Assembly (NCBI GenBank): GCA_963774415.1
Contig: CAVZEU010000001.1
Coordinates: forward strand, 62,001-126,000
DNA length: 64,000 bases
Origin: SZUA-36 sp963774415
Lineage (GTDB): Bacteria > Pseudomonadota > Gammaproteobacteria > Xanthomonadales > SZUA-36
Direction of reading: 5' to 3'
The translations under genes were made by a program, and so were the position numbers. Of the stretch, positions 51,986 to 60,269 are shown one piece after another; position 1 is the stretch's first letter, and each line of letters opens with the position of its first letter. The notes beneath the pieces are model-generated. The model did not search any database. It was not told the origin of the DNA and saw only the letters and a program-made list of their open reading frames with translations.

Positions 51986-52029
51986 GCGTCAGGGTCAGAG
52001 TGAAGGGGCAGGGTAGCAGCTCTGTCCTA

Positions 52030-52656
52030 TTACTCTGACTCCCTTATTTTTGCCCGCTTGGTGACCGAGCCCGTCAGCACCAGTCGCATGGCCTCTTCGA
52101 ACGGCAGATCCAGCGGGGTCAGGGCGCTGCGCGGCAGGAACAGCGTGTAACCGCCGATCTGGTAGCTCATCGGCATGTAAACGGCGACCGGGTCGTCCGC
52201 CGCGGGGGTGAAGGGCAGGTCGTCGAATTGTTCGCGGGTGACGAATCCGATCAATTGGAACGGTTGGCCGGGCAATTGCACCATGACGACCTTGCCCAGT
52301 TTGCTGTCCTTTTCCGGGTTCAGGTAATCGATAAAGTCCTTGATGGCGGTGTAAATGGTCTTGACCAGCGGCAGGCGATGAAAAATCGCCTCGCTGAGAT
52401 CGATCAGCTTCTGGAAAATCAGGATGTGCGAGAGCAGGCCTACCAACACGATCAGCGCCAACCCGGACGCCAGCCCCATGCCGGGCACGTACCAGCCGCC
52501 CGGCAGGATGTATTTCAGGACTGCACCCATCAGCCGTTCCGAACCCGCGGCCATCCACCACAGGATGGCCAGCGTCAGCGCCACCGGGATGACCACGGCC
52601 AGGCCTTTCAGAAACAGTTTGCCGAGGTTGTTCACGATGTTCTCGTTGTCGTCCAT
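52030..52656 (-). CDS. DUF502 family inner membrane protein
   Basis: A 208-residue protein with two membrane helices (LGKLFLKGLAVVIPVALTLAILWWM and VPGMGLASGLALIVLVGLLSHIL) and a cytoplasmic C-terminal part (VKTIYTAIKDFIDYLNPEKDSKLG...). The family is widespread in Proteobacteria; no function is established here. ATG 52656 is preferred, as the membrane-first N-terminus then has family-like length; ATG 52686 would overlap the imuB stop. A TATAAT lies exactly six bases before ATG 52656, so a transcript from there would have almost no leader. Confidence 0.88.
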   Translation of the reverse strand: MDDNENIVNNLGKLFLKGLAVVIPVALTLAILWWMAAGSERLMGAVLKYILPGGWYVPGMGLASGLALIVLVGLLSHILIFQKLIDLSEAIFHRLPLVKTIYTAIKDFIDYLNPEKDSKLGKVVMVQLPGQPFQLIGFVTREQFDDLPFTPAADDPVAVYMPMSYQIGGYTLFLPRSALTPLDLPFEEAMRLVLTGSVTKRAKIRESE

Positions 52657-52669
52657 GCGTTCATTATAG

Positions 52670-54124
52670 CTAGGAAAAGAGGCCATGCAGGTACCAACCG
52701 GGATGCGGCTTGTATTCGCGGAACACCCACAGCGTGCTGCCGGTCTCGTCGCGGACGATGAAATAATCCCGGCGGCAGTCGCGGCCGTCCCACCAGCCGC
52801 TTTCGATGCGTTCCGGCCCGGCCAGTATGCGGCAGCGGTCGATGCGGCAGCGGCGCGGCCTGGGCAGCAGCCAGGCCGGCCGGTGCGGCAGGGCAGGGCC
52901 GCCGGCCGGCTCGTCGAGGCCGCGGCAGGCCCAACTGTATTCGGGGCGATGGTCCTCGCGACCGGTGAGCCCCTGCACGCAATGGTCGCCCAGACGGGCC
53001 CGCAGACGTTCCAGCAATAGGCTGCCGCCGTCTTCTTGGTCCGGGCCGGGAGCCGTTGACGGTAATAGTTCCGGCTGCCGCGCCGCGCAGGCGACGAAAG
53101 CGGCCGCGCGCAGTTCGATGCGGCGGACCGGCGCGGCCAGCCGCAGATGCTCCAGGCGCTCCCGCGCGAGCAGCATCAGGCGCGCTTCGGCACGCGTTGC
53201 CTGCTGCAGGTGTACGGGGATGTCGTGCTGACCCGCCTGCAGCGACAGGCGGATATCGATACGCATCACGCCGCGGTCGTGCGCGCGCAGGACCGCGCAC
53301 AGGGCCTGCACCAGGCGCTTGAGCGGAAACAGCAGTCCCTCGGTGTGCCCGGTTTCCGGTATGTCCACGCCATCGCTGAAACGCCGCGGCGGGCGGTAAC
53401 TGCGGCGCGGGTCGGGCCGCCGGCCCAGCAAGCGGTCGAGGTAGTCGCCGACGGCCGGCCCGAGGCGCCGCGCCAGCGCTTTGCGCGGCAGCCGCAGGAG
53501 TTCCGCCACCGTGCGCAGGCCGGTTTTCCGCAAAGCATCGAGGGTCGCATCGTCCAGCGGCAGGCTGTCCAGCCCGAGCGGGCCGACGTACCGGTGTATC
53601 GCTTCGATGGCATCGATATGCAGACCGTGCCGCGCGGCCAGGCTGGCGGCTTCCGGCGTCGGCGCGATCCCGCTGAGGGGCCGGTAACCGAGGGCTTGCA
53701 GTTCTGCCGTGATTTGCTCCGCCAGCGCTGCGGCGGGGCCGAACAAGCGCCGGCTGGCCGCTGCTTCCAGCAACAGGGTGGTGCGTTGCGCATCGATGCT
53801 GACCTGGCTGCTGTAGCGGTAACAGCAGGCAGCCAGGCGTTCCAGGGCGCGTCGTTCCGCACACCGGTCCCGGGCCACGATCTGCACCGTATCCGCCAGG
53901 CCCAACGCGGCGCCCGTCGGCATGCCGGGTTTTATCCCGGCCTCGGCGGCCGCCCGGTTACGGTCCGTGATGCACGGCCGGCCGGCCAGCGTGTCGCTGA
54001 TGGCCAGCGGCGCCGCCGGTTGCCCTTGTCGTTGCCGGCCGCGGCCGGACTCGTCCAGCGCCAGGTGCGGGAAGTAAAGGGCAAGCCATAGCGGCGGTTT
54101 GTTGCTGTCGGGACTCGTCGGCAT
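52670..54124 (-). CDS. imuB: Mutasome Y-family polymerase-like protein ImuB
   Basis: Inactive DinB-like subunit that links DnaE2 (ImuC) and the sliding clamp during translesion synthesis. The 484 residues start with LWLALYFPHLALDES, where the Y-family catalytic Asp motif is missing; the second acidic site is also lost (LLLEAAASRRLFG). The thumb and little-finger regions and the ImuB-type C-terminus (WWDGRDCRRDYFIVRDETGSTLWVFREY) are present. No imuA gene lies upstream, and dnaE2 is about 9 kb away on the same strand. No CTGT-N8-ACAG box precedes it; a different palindrome does. Confidence 0.93.
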   Translation of the reverse strand: MPTSPDSNKPPLWLALYFPHLALDESGRGRQRQGQPAAPLAISDTLAGRPCITDRNRAAAEAGIKPGMPTGAALGLADTVQIVARDRCAERRALERLAACCYRYSSQVSIDAQRTTLLLEAAASRRLFGPAAALAEQITAELQALGYRPLSGIAPTPEAASLAARHGLHIDAIEAIHRYVGPLGLDSLPLDDATLDALRKTGLRTVAELLRLPRKALARRLGPAVGDYLDRLLGRRPDPRRSYRPPRRFSDGVDIPETGHTEGLLFPLKRLVQALCAVLRAHDRGVMRIDIRLSLQAGQHDIPVHLQQATRAEARLMLLARERLEHLRLAAPVRRIELRAAAFVACAARQPELLPSTAPGPDQEDGGSLLLERLRARLGDHCVQGLTGREDHRPEYSWACRGLDEPAGGPALPHRPAWLLPRPRRCRIDRCRILAGPERIESGWWDGRDCRRDYFIVRDETGSTLWVFREYKPHPGWYLHGLFS

Positions 54125-54144
54125 GGTTGCAGTATGCGGTCACG

Positions 54145-54163
54145 GTTCTCGATTCGTGAGAAC
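54145..54163. promoter_or_regulatory. Palindrome in the imuB / LLM oxidoreductase divergent spacer
   Basis: GTTCTC-GATTCGT-GAGAAC is a perfect 6-bp inverted repeat with a 7-bp centre, 21 bp before the imuB start. It does not match the LexA box found at dnaE2. It could bind a regulator of either gene. Confidence 0.4.
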
Positions 54164-54315
54164 ACCGGCGCGCGGTGACGGCCGGTTCGGTGTTATCCGG
54201 ACTATAGCACGTGTCCCGCCGGAATTTTTCAGCGCCCGTGCGTGCTTTTTGCCCGACACCGGCCGGCAAATCAGTTACGATATCACTCCCCCACGGCAAG
54301 CAAGAACCAAGGACA

Positions 54316-55311
54316 ATGAAATTCGGTATACGTTTAATCGGCTACCTCGGTAATTCCCGCGAGATCGTGCGTCTGGCAAAGCTGGCCGAAGCGGCCGGTT
54401 TCGACTACGTCTGGTTTCCGCACGATACCTTCATGGCCAACACCTGGGTGCTGACCAGCGCCGTCGCCGCCAACACGTCGCGCATCAGGATCGGCAGCGT
54501 GGGCACCAATCCCTACACCACCGACCCGGCGGAGATCGCGACCTACATTGCAACGCTGGACGACCTGTCGGACGGGCGCGCGGTGCTCGGCCTGGGCCTG
54601 CATACGCAGGACATGGTCGAGTGGACCGGTATCGACGCCAGCGATTACACGCAGCGCACCCGTGAAGCGGTCGAGATCATCCGGGCGCTGCTGCGCGGCG
54701 ATACCGCCGACTATCACGGTGAGGCCTTCCAGTGGACCGATCAGTGCTACCTGCGCTTCGAGCCGCGCCGCAGCGAGGTGCCGATTTATGTTTGCGCCTT
54801 CGGTCCCGAGTACCTGGCGCTGAGCGGCGCCGTCGGCGACGGCAGTTTGCCGATGATCACGCCGCCCGAATCCGCGGCCCGGATGGTCAAGATGATCACG
54901 GACGGCGCGCGCGCGGCGGGCCGCGACCCGGCCGAGGTCGATATTGCCGGCTGCGGCTGGCTCTCACTGGCCGCAAAGCGCAGCGAAGCGACGGCGATCC
55001 TGCGCGAGATGATCGCGTATTTCGGGCCGCACCTGGAAGAGCCCGCATTGGCGACGATCGGCCTGTCGGCCGCCGATTTCGAACCCCTGCGCCGCCTCGT
55101 CGACGCAGGCCGCTACCAGGAGGCGGCCGCCGCGGTGAGCGAAGACATGTTCGCCCTGGCGATCAACGGCACCCCGCAAGACGTCATCGGGCAGATCGAG
55201 CGCCTGGCCGAGGCGGGTATCACGCAGGCCAACCTCGGCGGCCCGCTGGGACCGGACCCGGATGAGGCCATACGCCTGATGGGCGAGGAGGTCATCCCGT
55301 ATTTCCGGTAG
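54316..55311 (+). CDS. LLM-class flavin-dependent (F420-type) oxidoreductase
   Basis: The 331-residue TIM barrel of the luciferase-like monooxygenase superfamily starts MKFGIRLIGYLGNSREIVRLAKLAEAAGFDYVWFPHD and includes LDDLSDGRAVLGLGLH and the PIYVCAFGPEYLALSG region typical of methylenetetrahydromethanopterin-reductase-like members. Such proteins use FMN or F420; the cofactor cannot be decided from the sequence. ATG 54316 has AAGGA just upstream. It is followed by a kinase-like gene and an aminotransferase on the same strand. Confidence 0.9.
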   Translation: MKFGIRLIGYLGNSREIVRLAKLAEAAGFDYVWFPHDTFMANTWVLTSAVAANTSRIRIGSVGTNPYTTDPAEIATYIATLDDLSDGRAVLGLGLHTQDMVEWTGIDASDYTQRTREAVEIIRALLRGDTADYHGEAFQWTDQCYLRFEPRRSEVPIYVCAFGPEYLALSGAVGDGSLPMITPPESAARMVKMITDGARAAGRDPAEVDIAGCGWLSLAAKRSEATAILREMIAYFGPHLEEPALATIGLSAADFEPLRRLVDAGRYQEAAAAVSEDMFALAINGTPQDVIGQIERLAEAGITQANLGGPLGPDPDEAIRLMGEEVIPYFR

Positions 55312-55376
55312 GCTCCGTATTGCCGGCAGGCGATGCGCGGCGCCGTTGAGCGGATGATTTTTTCAGACCCGAAAAC

Positions 55377-56444
55377 ATGAAGGGAGTCGAGCGAAAAGAA
55401 TCGGAACGGCCGCTGACGATCGGGGATTTGAATTTCGATCCGCCGCAGTTGCCCGCAAGCCGGCTGCAGGAGATTGCCGCGGAGTATTACGGCGTTCGCG
55501 GGTCGCCAGAGATGCTGGAGGGCGAACGCGATCAGAATTGCTGCATTACGAGTCCTGACGGCCAACGCTACGTGCTGAAGATCTCGAGCGCCGGCGAGGA
55601 ACCCGCGGTCATCGATTTCCAGGTGCAGGCGCTGTTGCACATTGAGCGCACGGACCCCGGCATCCCGGTGCCGCGAATGGTGCGCGGCACCGACGGCAGG
55701 CTGGCGTACCCGTTGGTGATCGACGGTCACCGGCACCAGTTGCGCCTGCTGACGTACCTGCCGGGCACGCTGTATCACCACGGCGCCGCGCCTTCTCCCG
55801 GCGGTTTGTACCACGTGGGCAAGTTCCTGGCCCGGCTCGACCTGGCCCTGGCCGGGTTCTCACACCCGGCGGCCGGGCACTTCATGCCCTGGGACGTGAC
55901 CAACGGCCTGCTGTTCAGGCCGCAGTTGCGCGCGTTGCTGCCGTCCCCGCTGCGGGCCGACCTCGCGCCGGTATTGACAAGGCTGAAAAGCGAGGTCTAT
56001 CCAAAGTTGTCAGAGTTGCGCAGCCAGGTGATCCATCACGACGGCCACAGCGCGAACCTGCTGCGCTCGTCGGCCGGCAGTGACGAGATCGTGGGCATTA
56101 TCGATTTCGGCGACATGATATATGGTCCCCTCATTTGTGACCTGGCGGTGAGCCTGGCCGACTTCATGTCGGCGGCCTGTGATGCCGAGGCGCTCGCGGC
56201 CGCGATGTGCCGGGGGTTTCACGCACGGGTCCCGCTGCAAGCCCGCGAGACGGACCTGTTGCTCGACCTGGTGACCGCGCGCCTGGTGCTGACGCTGCAG
56301 CTGTTCGAGTTCCGGCGCCGCCACATGCACCAGCCGCCGCCCTTTGTCAGCAACGAGCAGGCGGATATCATAGCCAGTCTGAAAATGCTCATCGGCCTGG
56401 ACCGGCGGGCCTTCGCCCATTGCATGCGGGAGAACCTGACATGA
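55377..56444 (+). CDS. APH-family kinase, hydroxylysine-kinase-like
   Basis: A 355-residue kinase of the aminoglycoside/choline phosphotransferase fold. It has the N-lobe Lys in RYVLKISSAG, the catalytic loop VIHHDGHSANLL and the metal-binding DFGD (IIDFGDMIYGP). Its four-base overlap with a class III aminotransferase gene recalls the human pair HYKK (hydroxylysine kinase) and PHYKPL/ETNPPL phospho-lyases, and bacterial fusions of the same two domains. The likely job is phosphorylating a hydroxylated amino acid or aminoalcohol for elimination by the partner; the substrate is not predictable. Confidence 0.85.
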   Translation: MKGVERKESERPLTIGDLNFDPPQLPASRLQEIAAEYYGVRGSPEMLEGERDQNCCITSPDGQRYVLKISSAGEEPAVIDFQVQALLHIERTDPGIPVPRMVRGTDGRLAYPLVIDGHRHQLRLLTYLPGTLYHHGAAPSPGGLYHVGKFLARLDLALAGFSHPAAGHFMPWDVTNGLLFRPQLRALLPSPLRADLAPVLTRLKSEVYPKLSELRSQVIHHDGHSANLLRSSAGSDEIVGIIDFGDMIYGPLICDLAVSLADFMSAACDAEALAAAMCRGFHARVPLQARETDLLLDLVTARLVLTLQLFEFRRRHMHQPPPFVSNEQADIIASLKMLIGLDRRAFAHCMRENLT

Positions 56445-57742
56445 AGCCTTCGAATGTTGCCGCGACGGACAGCGGGCTTTTGCAACGCCGTGAGCGGGCC
56501 ATGGGCCCGGCTTATCGCCTGTTCTACAGCCGCCCGGTCCACCTGGTGCGCGGCGAGGGCGTGTGGCTCTTCGACGCGGCCGGCAAACGCTACCTGGATT
56601 GCTACAACAACGTCGCCTCGGTCGGGCACTGTCACCCGCACGTGGTCGAGGCCCTGTGCCAGCAGGCCAGGACCCTGAACACGCACACGCGCTACCTGCA
56701 TGAAAACGTGGTGCGCTACGCCGAGCGACTGGGCGCGACGCTGCCGGGCGAACTGGAGGTGTGCATGTTCGTCTGCACCGGCACCGAGGCGAACGACCTG
56801 GCGTTCCGCATTGCCCGCACCGTCACCGGCCACCGCGGCGCCATCGTCAGCGAGGACGCCTACCATGGCAACTCCATCGCGGTCACCGAGCTTTCCACCG
56901 CGGAATACCCCGCGGACGAGCGCCCGGATTACATCGCCGTGGCGCGGGCGCCGAACCTTTTCCGGGGCCCGGTCCGTTACGGCGAGAGCGAAGCCGGGCG
57001 CAAGTATGCCGCTTATGCTGACGATGCGATCGCGGCCCTTAAGCGGGCCGGCCACGAACCGGCCATGTTCCTATGCGACCCGGTTTTCGACGCCAACGGC
57101 ATCCTCACCGCGCCGCAAGGCTATTTGCGCGGCGTCTTCGAGAAAGTTCGCGCCGCCGGCGGGCTGTGCGTGGCCGACGAGGTACAGTCGGGGCTGTGCC
57201 GCCTGGGCGAGCACGTATGGGGCTTCGAGGATTCCGCTGTCGTGCCCGACATCGTCACGCTGGGAAAACCCATCGGTGACGGGCACCCGCTGGCCGCGGT
57301 CGTCACCACGCCCCGGATTGCCGAGGCGTTCGCGCGCAAATTCGATTACTTCAACACCTTCGGCGGCAATCCCGTTTCCGCGGCGGCCGGCCTCGCCGTG
57401 CTCGATGTCGTTGAACGCGAGGGTATCCTGGAAAATGTCGGCCGGGTCGGGACCTATCTCGGCGCCGGGCTGCGAGCCCTGGCGGAGGAATTCCCGGTCC
57501 TCGGCGACGTGCGGGGCAAGGGCTTGTTCTACGGCCTGGAATGCGTACGCGGAGACGGTTCGCTCGAGCCGGCACCGCAGGCGGCGGCCGAGATCGGTGA
57601 CCGCTTGTGCGGGCAGGGGGTCCTGGTCGGCACGGCGGGGCCGCTGGACAACGTCATCAAGATTCGTCCGCCCTTGGTGTTTTCGCGCGCGCACGCGGAC
57701 TTGCTGCTGCAACGGCTGCGTGACGTCGTGCATTCCCTTTGA
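56441..57742 (+). CDS. Class III PLP aminotransferase (possible phospho-lyase)
   Basis: The 433-residue PLP enzyme has YLDCYNNVASVGHCHPHVVEA near the N-terminus, the GTEAND phosphate region, CVADEVQSGLCRLG and PLP Lys276 in TLGKPIGDGHP. The YNNV-HCHP signature is seen in the AGXT2-like branch that includes ethanolamine-phosphate and phosphohydroxylysine phospho-lyases. It is translationally coupled to the upstream kinase-like gene (ATGA), which fits a kinase/phospho-lyase pathway. Its 3' end overlaps the convergent EamA gene by 86 bp. Transaminase activity remains an alternative. Confidence 0.9.
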   Translation: MKPSNVAATDSGLLQRRERAMGPAYRLFYSRPVHLVRGEGVWLFDAAGKRYLDCYNNVASVGHCHPHVVEALCQQARTLNTHTRYLHENVVRYAERLGATLPGELEVCMFVCTGTEANDLAFRIARTVTGHRGAIVSEDAYHGNSIAVTELSTAEYPADERPDYIAVARAPNLFRGPVRYGESEAGRKYAAYADDAIAALKRAGHEPAMFLCDPVFDANGILTAPQGYLRGVFEKVRAAGGLCVADEVQSGLCRLGEHVWGFEDSAVVPDIVTLGKPIGDGHPLAAVVTTPRIAEAFARKFDYFNTFGGNPVSAAAGLAVLDVVEREGILENVGRVGTYLGAGLRALAEEFPVLGDVRGKGLFYGLECVRGDGSLEPAPQAAAEIGDRLCGQGVLVGTAGPLDNVIKIRPPLVFSRAHADLLLQRLRDVVHSL

Positions 57743-58604
57743 GGCTTGTCTCGCGGTCTTTTCGGTTGAGGCCGGCCCGTCGTCCCATGATCACGAGCGC
57801 GATCCCGCCGAGAATGGCGGCCGAGGCAAAATACAGGCGCGGTGTCGGCTGCTCGCCGAGCAGGATGACGCCGCCGATGGCGGCGATGACCGGCACGCTC
57901 AGTTGCACGCTGGCGGCGCTGGCGGCGCGCAGGTGCGGCAGCGCCGAGTACCATATCGCGTAACCAGCGCCGGAGGCCGCGGCGCCCGAGGCGATGGCAT
58001 AGCCGACCCCGAGCCGGTCCAGTGACTGGTGCGGCAGCATGAGCAGGCTCAGAAGCAGCGCAAAGGGGAGGGTGCGCAAGAAGTTGCCGGCGGTGACGGT
58101 GCTCGCGTCTGCGGCGGCCTTGCCGCGTATCGAGTAGATGCCCCAGGCCGCCCCCGCCCCGAGCATCAGCAGCGAGCCGTTCAGCGGGGGCGCCGCAAGG
58201 CCGGGCAACAGCAAACCGACGAGCCCGGCAAACGCGATTGTCAGACCGGCCCATTGCAGGCGTCGAAGGGATTCACCGGCGAAAATACCGTAACCGAGCA
58301 TCGTGACCTGGACCGCGCCGAACAACAGCAGCGCGCCGGTGGCCGCGGTCACGCTCAGGTAGGCGAACGAAAAGCCGGCGGCATAGGCGAACAACGCCAG
58401 GGCAGAGGGCCAGTTACCACGGCTGTCGCCGTGCCTGGGCAGCGTCAGCAACCACAGTAACAATGCGCCGGAGAACAGTCGGATCGTGGTAAAGCTGGCT
58501 GCGTCGATGGCCGTGCTCTTCAGTGCCAGGCGGCACAGGATCGAGTTGGCGGCGAATGCCAGCATGGCCAATGACGTCAGCAGGACTACGCTCGGCAAGG
58601 ACAT
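57657..58604 (-). CDS. EamA/DMT-superfamily transporter
   Basis: A 315-residue protein with ten membrane helices in two EamA repeats (about 1-140 and 145-285), for example ANSILCRLALKSTAIDAASFTTIR and AAWGIYSIRGKAAADA. EamA proteins typically export amino acids or metabolites. ATG 58604 is preferred; an upstream ATG at 58655 would overlap the DUF711 gene. The basic C-terminal tail (about 25 residues) is encoded by DNA antisense to the aminotransferase 3' end. Probably cotranscribed with the DUF711 gene upstream. Confidence 0.92.
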   Translation of the reverse strand: MSLPSVVLLTSLAMLAFAANSILCRLALKSTAIDAASFTTIRLFSGALLLWLLTLPRHGDSRGNWPSALALFAYAAGFSFAYLSVTAATGALLLFGAVQVTMLGYGIFAGESLRRLQWAGLTIAFAGLVGLLLPGLAAPPLNGSLLMLGAGAAWGIYSIRGKAAADASTVTAGNFLRTLPFALLLSLLMLPHQSLDRLGVGYAIASGAAASGAGYAIWYSALPHLRAASAASVQLSVPVIAAIGGVILLGEQPTPRLYFASAAILGGIALVIMGRRAGLNRKDRETSLKGNARRHAAVAAASPRARAKTPRADES

Positions 58605-58638
58605 GCCGCCGTTGCGGTTTTGGCCCCGTACGACCGGT

Positions 58639-59905
58639 TCAGGTCGTGGGTCCAAGGGACATCACCCGGGTGCCGGTCAGGTATGGATTGTCGAACGTGA
58701 CGGTATCACCGGCCGCCTTGCCGGGCACCGGGAAAAGCCTGGCGGACAGGGCCTTACGGTACCGGTGGGCCAGCGCAGCCACGTCCATAATGACCGCAGC
58801 GAGCGCCCCTGCGGAGCTGTCCCCCGGTAGTGGCACCACGTCCAGACCGGTGCCGCAGACGCTGGAGTAGAGCAGCAGATCGGATATTCCGTAGCGGCCC
58901 TCACTCGCCCGTTTGGCCAGCACGGGGTCTTCCAGCACCGGCAGCATCAAACCGGAGTAACCGGCCCTTTCGATATCCAGGTGCTTGAGCACATCCGTGA
59001 TCGTGGCGCAGGCTGCCAGTGTCGACGGGCTGCCGAACGGTGCGCCGCTCAGGGTTTCGATGGCCTTGCCGATACTGGCGTCGAGACCGGGTGCGGGCGA
59101 GGTGTCGATGCCAAGATATTTCCAGCCCGTGCCTTTGGCCAGTTCCCGTGCCCGTGAGGCGACGGGAGCAAGCGCGCGTTCCATGTTCGCCTTAAGCCGG
59201 CTTGCGGCCTGTTGCATATTGTCGGTCTCGGCAAACGCCGCGGTCAGCAAATTCGGCGACTCGAGGCCGATGCTGAAGGTTTTGCCGTCGCTGAACCAGG
59301 CGGCAGGAAAGAACGGCGTGCCGGCGGGAACGAACGCGGTCGCGGCGAAACGGAAGTTGCCTTCACCGCCGCTGCCCACCGCGGCGATGGCCCTGATGGC
59401 CTCGGCGGCGCTGCGGGCGGTTTGCGGATGTATGCCGTGCTCGGTGGAGGCGACCCTGGCCGAGAAGCTGAGATTGCGCGTCTGCCGGACCAACTCGGCG
59501 GCCCAGGCGGGAAAGCCCGGATCGTGGCGATCGCCGGTGATGACCGGACCGAGGCTGATAACCAGTCCATTATCCACGGCGAAGCGGTCGAGCAGTTTCA
59601 GGGTCCTTAAGCGCTGCCGCACTGTTCCAGTCCGGCAAGTATTCGGCCAGCGGCTGGGTCGCCATGCGCAGGGTCTGGACTTCGTAACCCGCTGTTTCGT
59701 AGGTCCTGCGCGCTTTCTCCAGGAACGCGAGCGCCTCCCTGGCCGGCCCGAGAATATCCGTCCCGCCCAGTCTGAGACCTGCCGTGACGGTCCTGACTCG
59801 AAACAGCTTCGGATCACGCGTTGCAGCGAGCGCGGGGGCGAGGGGCAGGGTCATCGCCAGGCCCATCAAGGTGTTGAACTCGCGGCGTGTCATGCCGTTT
59901 TTCAT
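58639..59905 (-). pseudogene. DUF711 (UPF0210) protein with Tat signal, broken by a single-base frameshift
   Basis: The first frame, from ATG 59905, encodes a twin-arginine signal (MTRREFNTLMGLAMTLPLAPALA) and the start of DUF711 (VRTVTAGLRL, ARRTYETAGYEVQTLRMATQPLAEYL). Homology continues in another frame (LRTLKLLDRFAVDNGLVISLGPV...) to the stop at 58639, with STEHGIHPQTARSA and GTGLDVVPLPGD. The break is at about 59605-59610, where CTTAAGG on the minus strand looks like CTTAGG with one extra A. The intact protein would have about 420 residues and be exported folded, which is unusual for a family better known as cytosolic. The frame break may be real or a sequence error. Confidence 0.85.
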
Positions 59906-60171
59906 TGTTGTCTCCACCCCGGGTTTCCGCAGAGCATAAATGGGGCCGGGATAAAGTGCCAGCGCACGATTGCCTGGCCCCGCCCTGGTCCCGATTGGCA
60001 TTTTCTTGATTCAGGTCAGTATCTGCCCCGGCTTTCCCCGCTAAATTGCAACCAGTAGCACAACGCCGCGGAGATCGAGTTAATAAAAATGTGTCCTAAA
60101 GGAATGTCCGGTACGGCGAACGCCTTGGCGAATTGGTTTCAGATTTTGATTTGAGTGGTCTCCACAGCTTT
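59906..60171. other. Intergenic stretch without a recognisable gene
   Basis: About 265 bp upstream of the DUF711 gene. It contains the minus-strand ribosome site GGAG before 59905 and no supported open frame. On the plus strand it ends in an orphan terminator, so it may hold a small RNA. Confidence 0.4.
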
Positions 60172-60197
60172 AGGGGCCGCCAAGGCCCCTTTTTTTT
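60172..60197 (+). terminator. Orphan plus-strand intrinsic terminator
   Basis: AGGGGCC-gccaa-GGCCCCT followed by eight T. Both flanking genes are on the minus strand, so no known transcript uses it; the minus-strand reading has an A-run, not a T-run, after the stem. Confidence 0.75.
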
Positions 60198-60269
60198 GCG
60201 TTCGAAAAGCCGCCCGTTGAGATCAGACGACGATAACTCCCGTTGGGAGGTGCCGACAGGTGAAACCGG

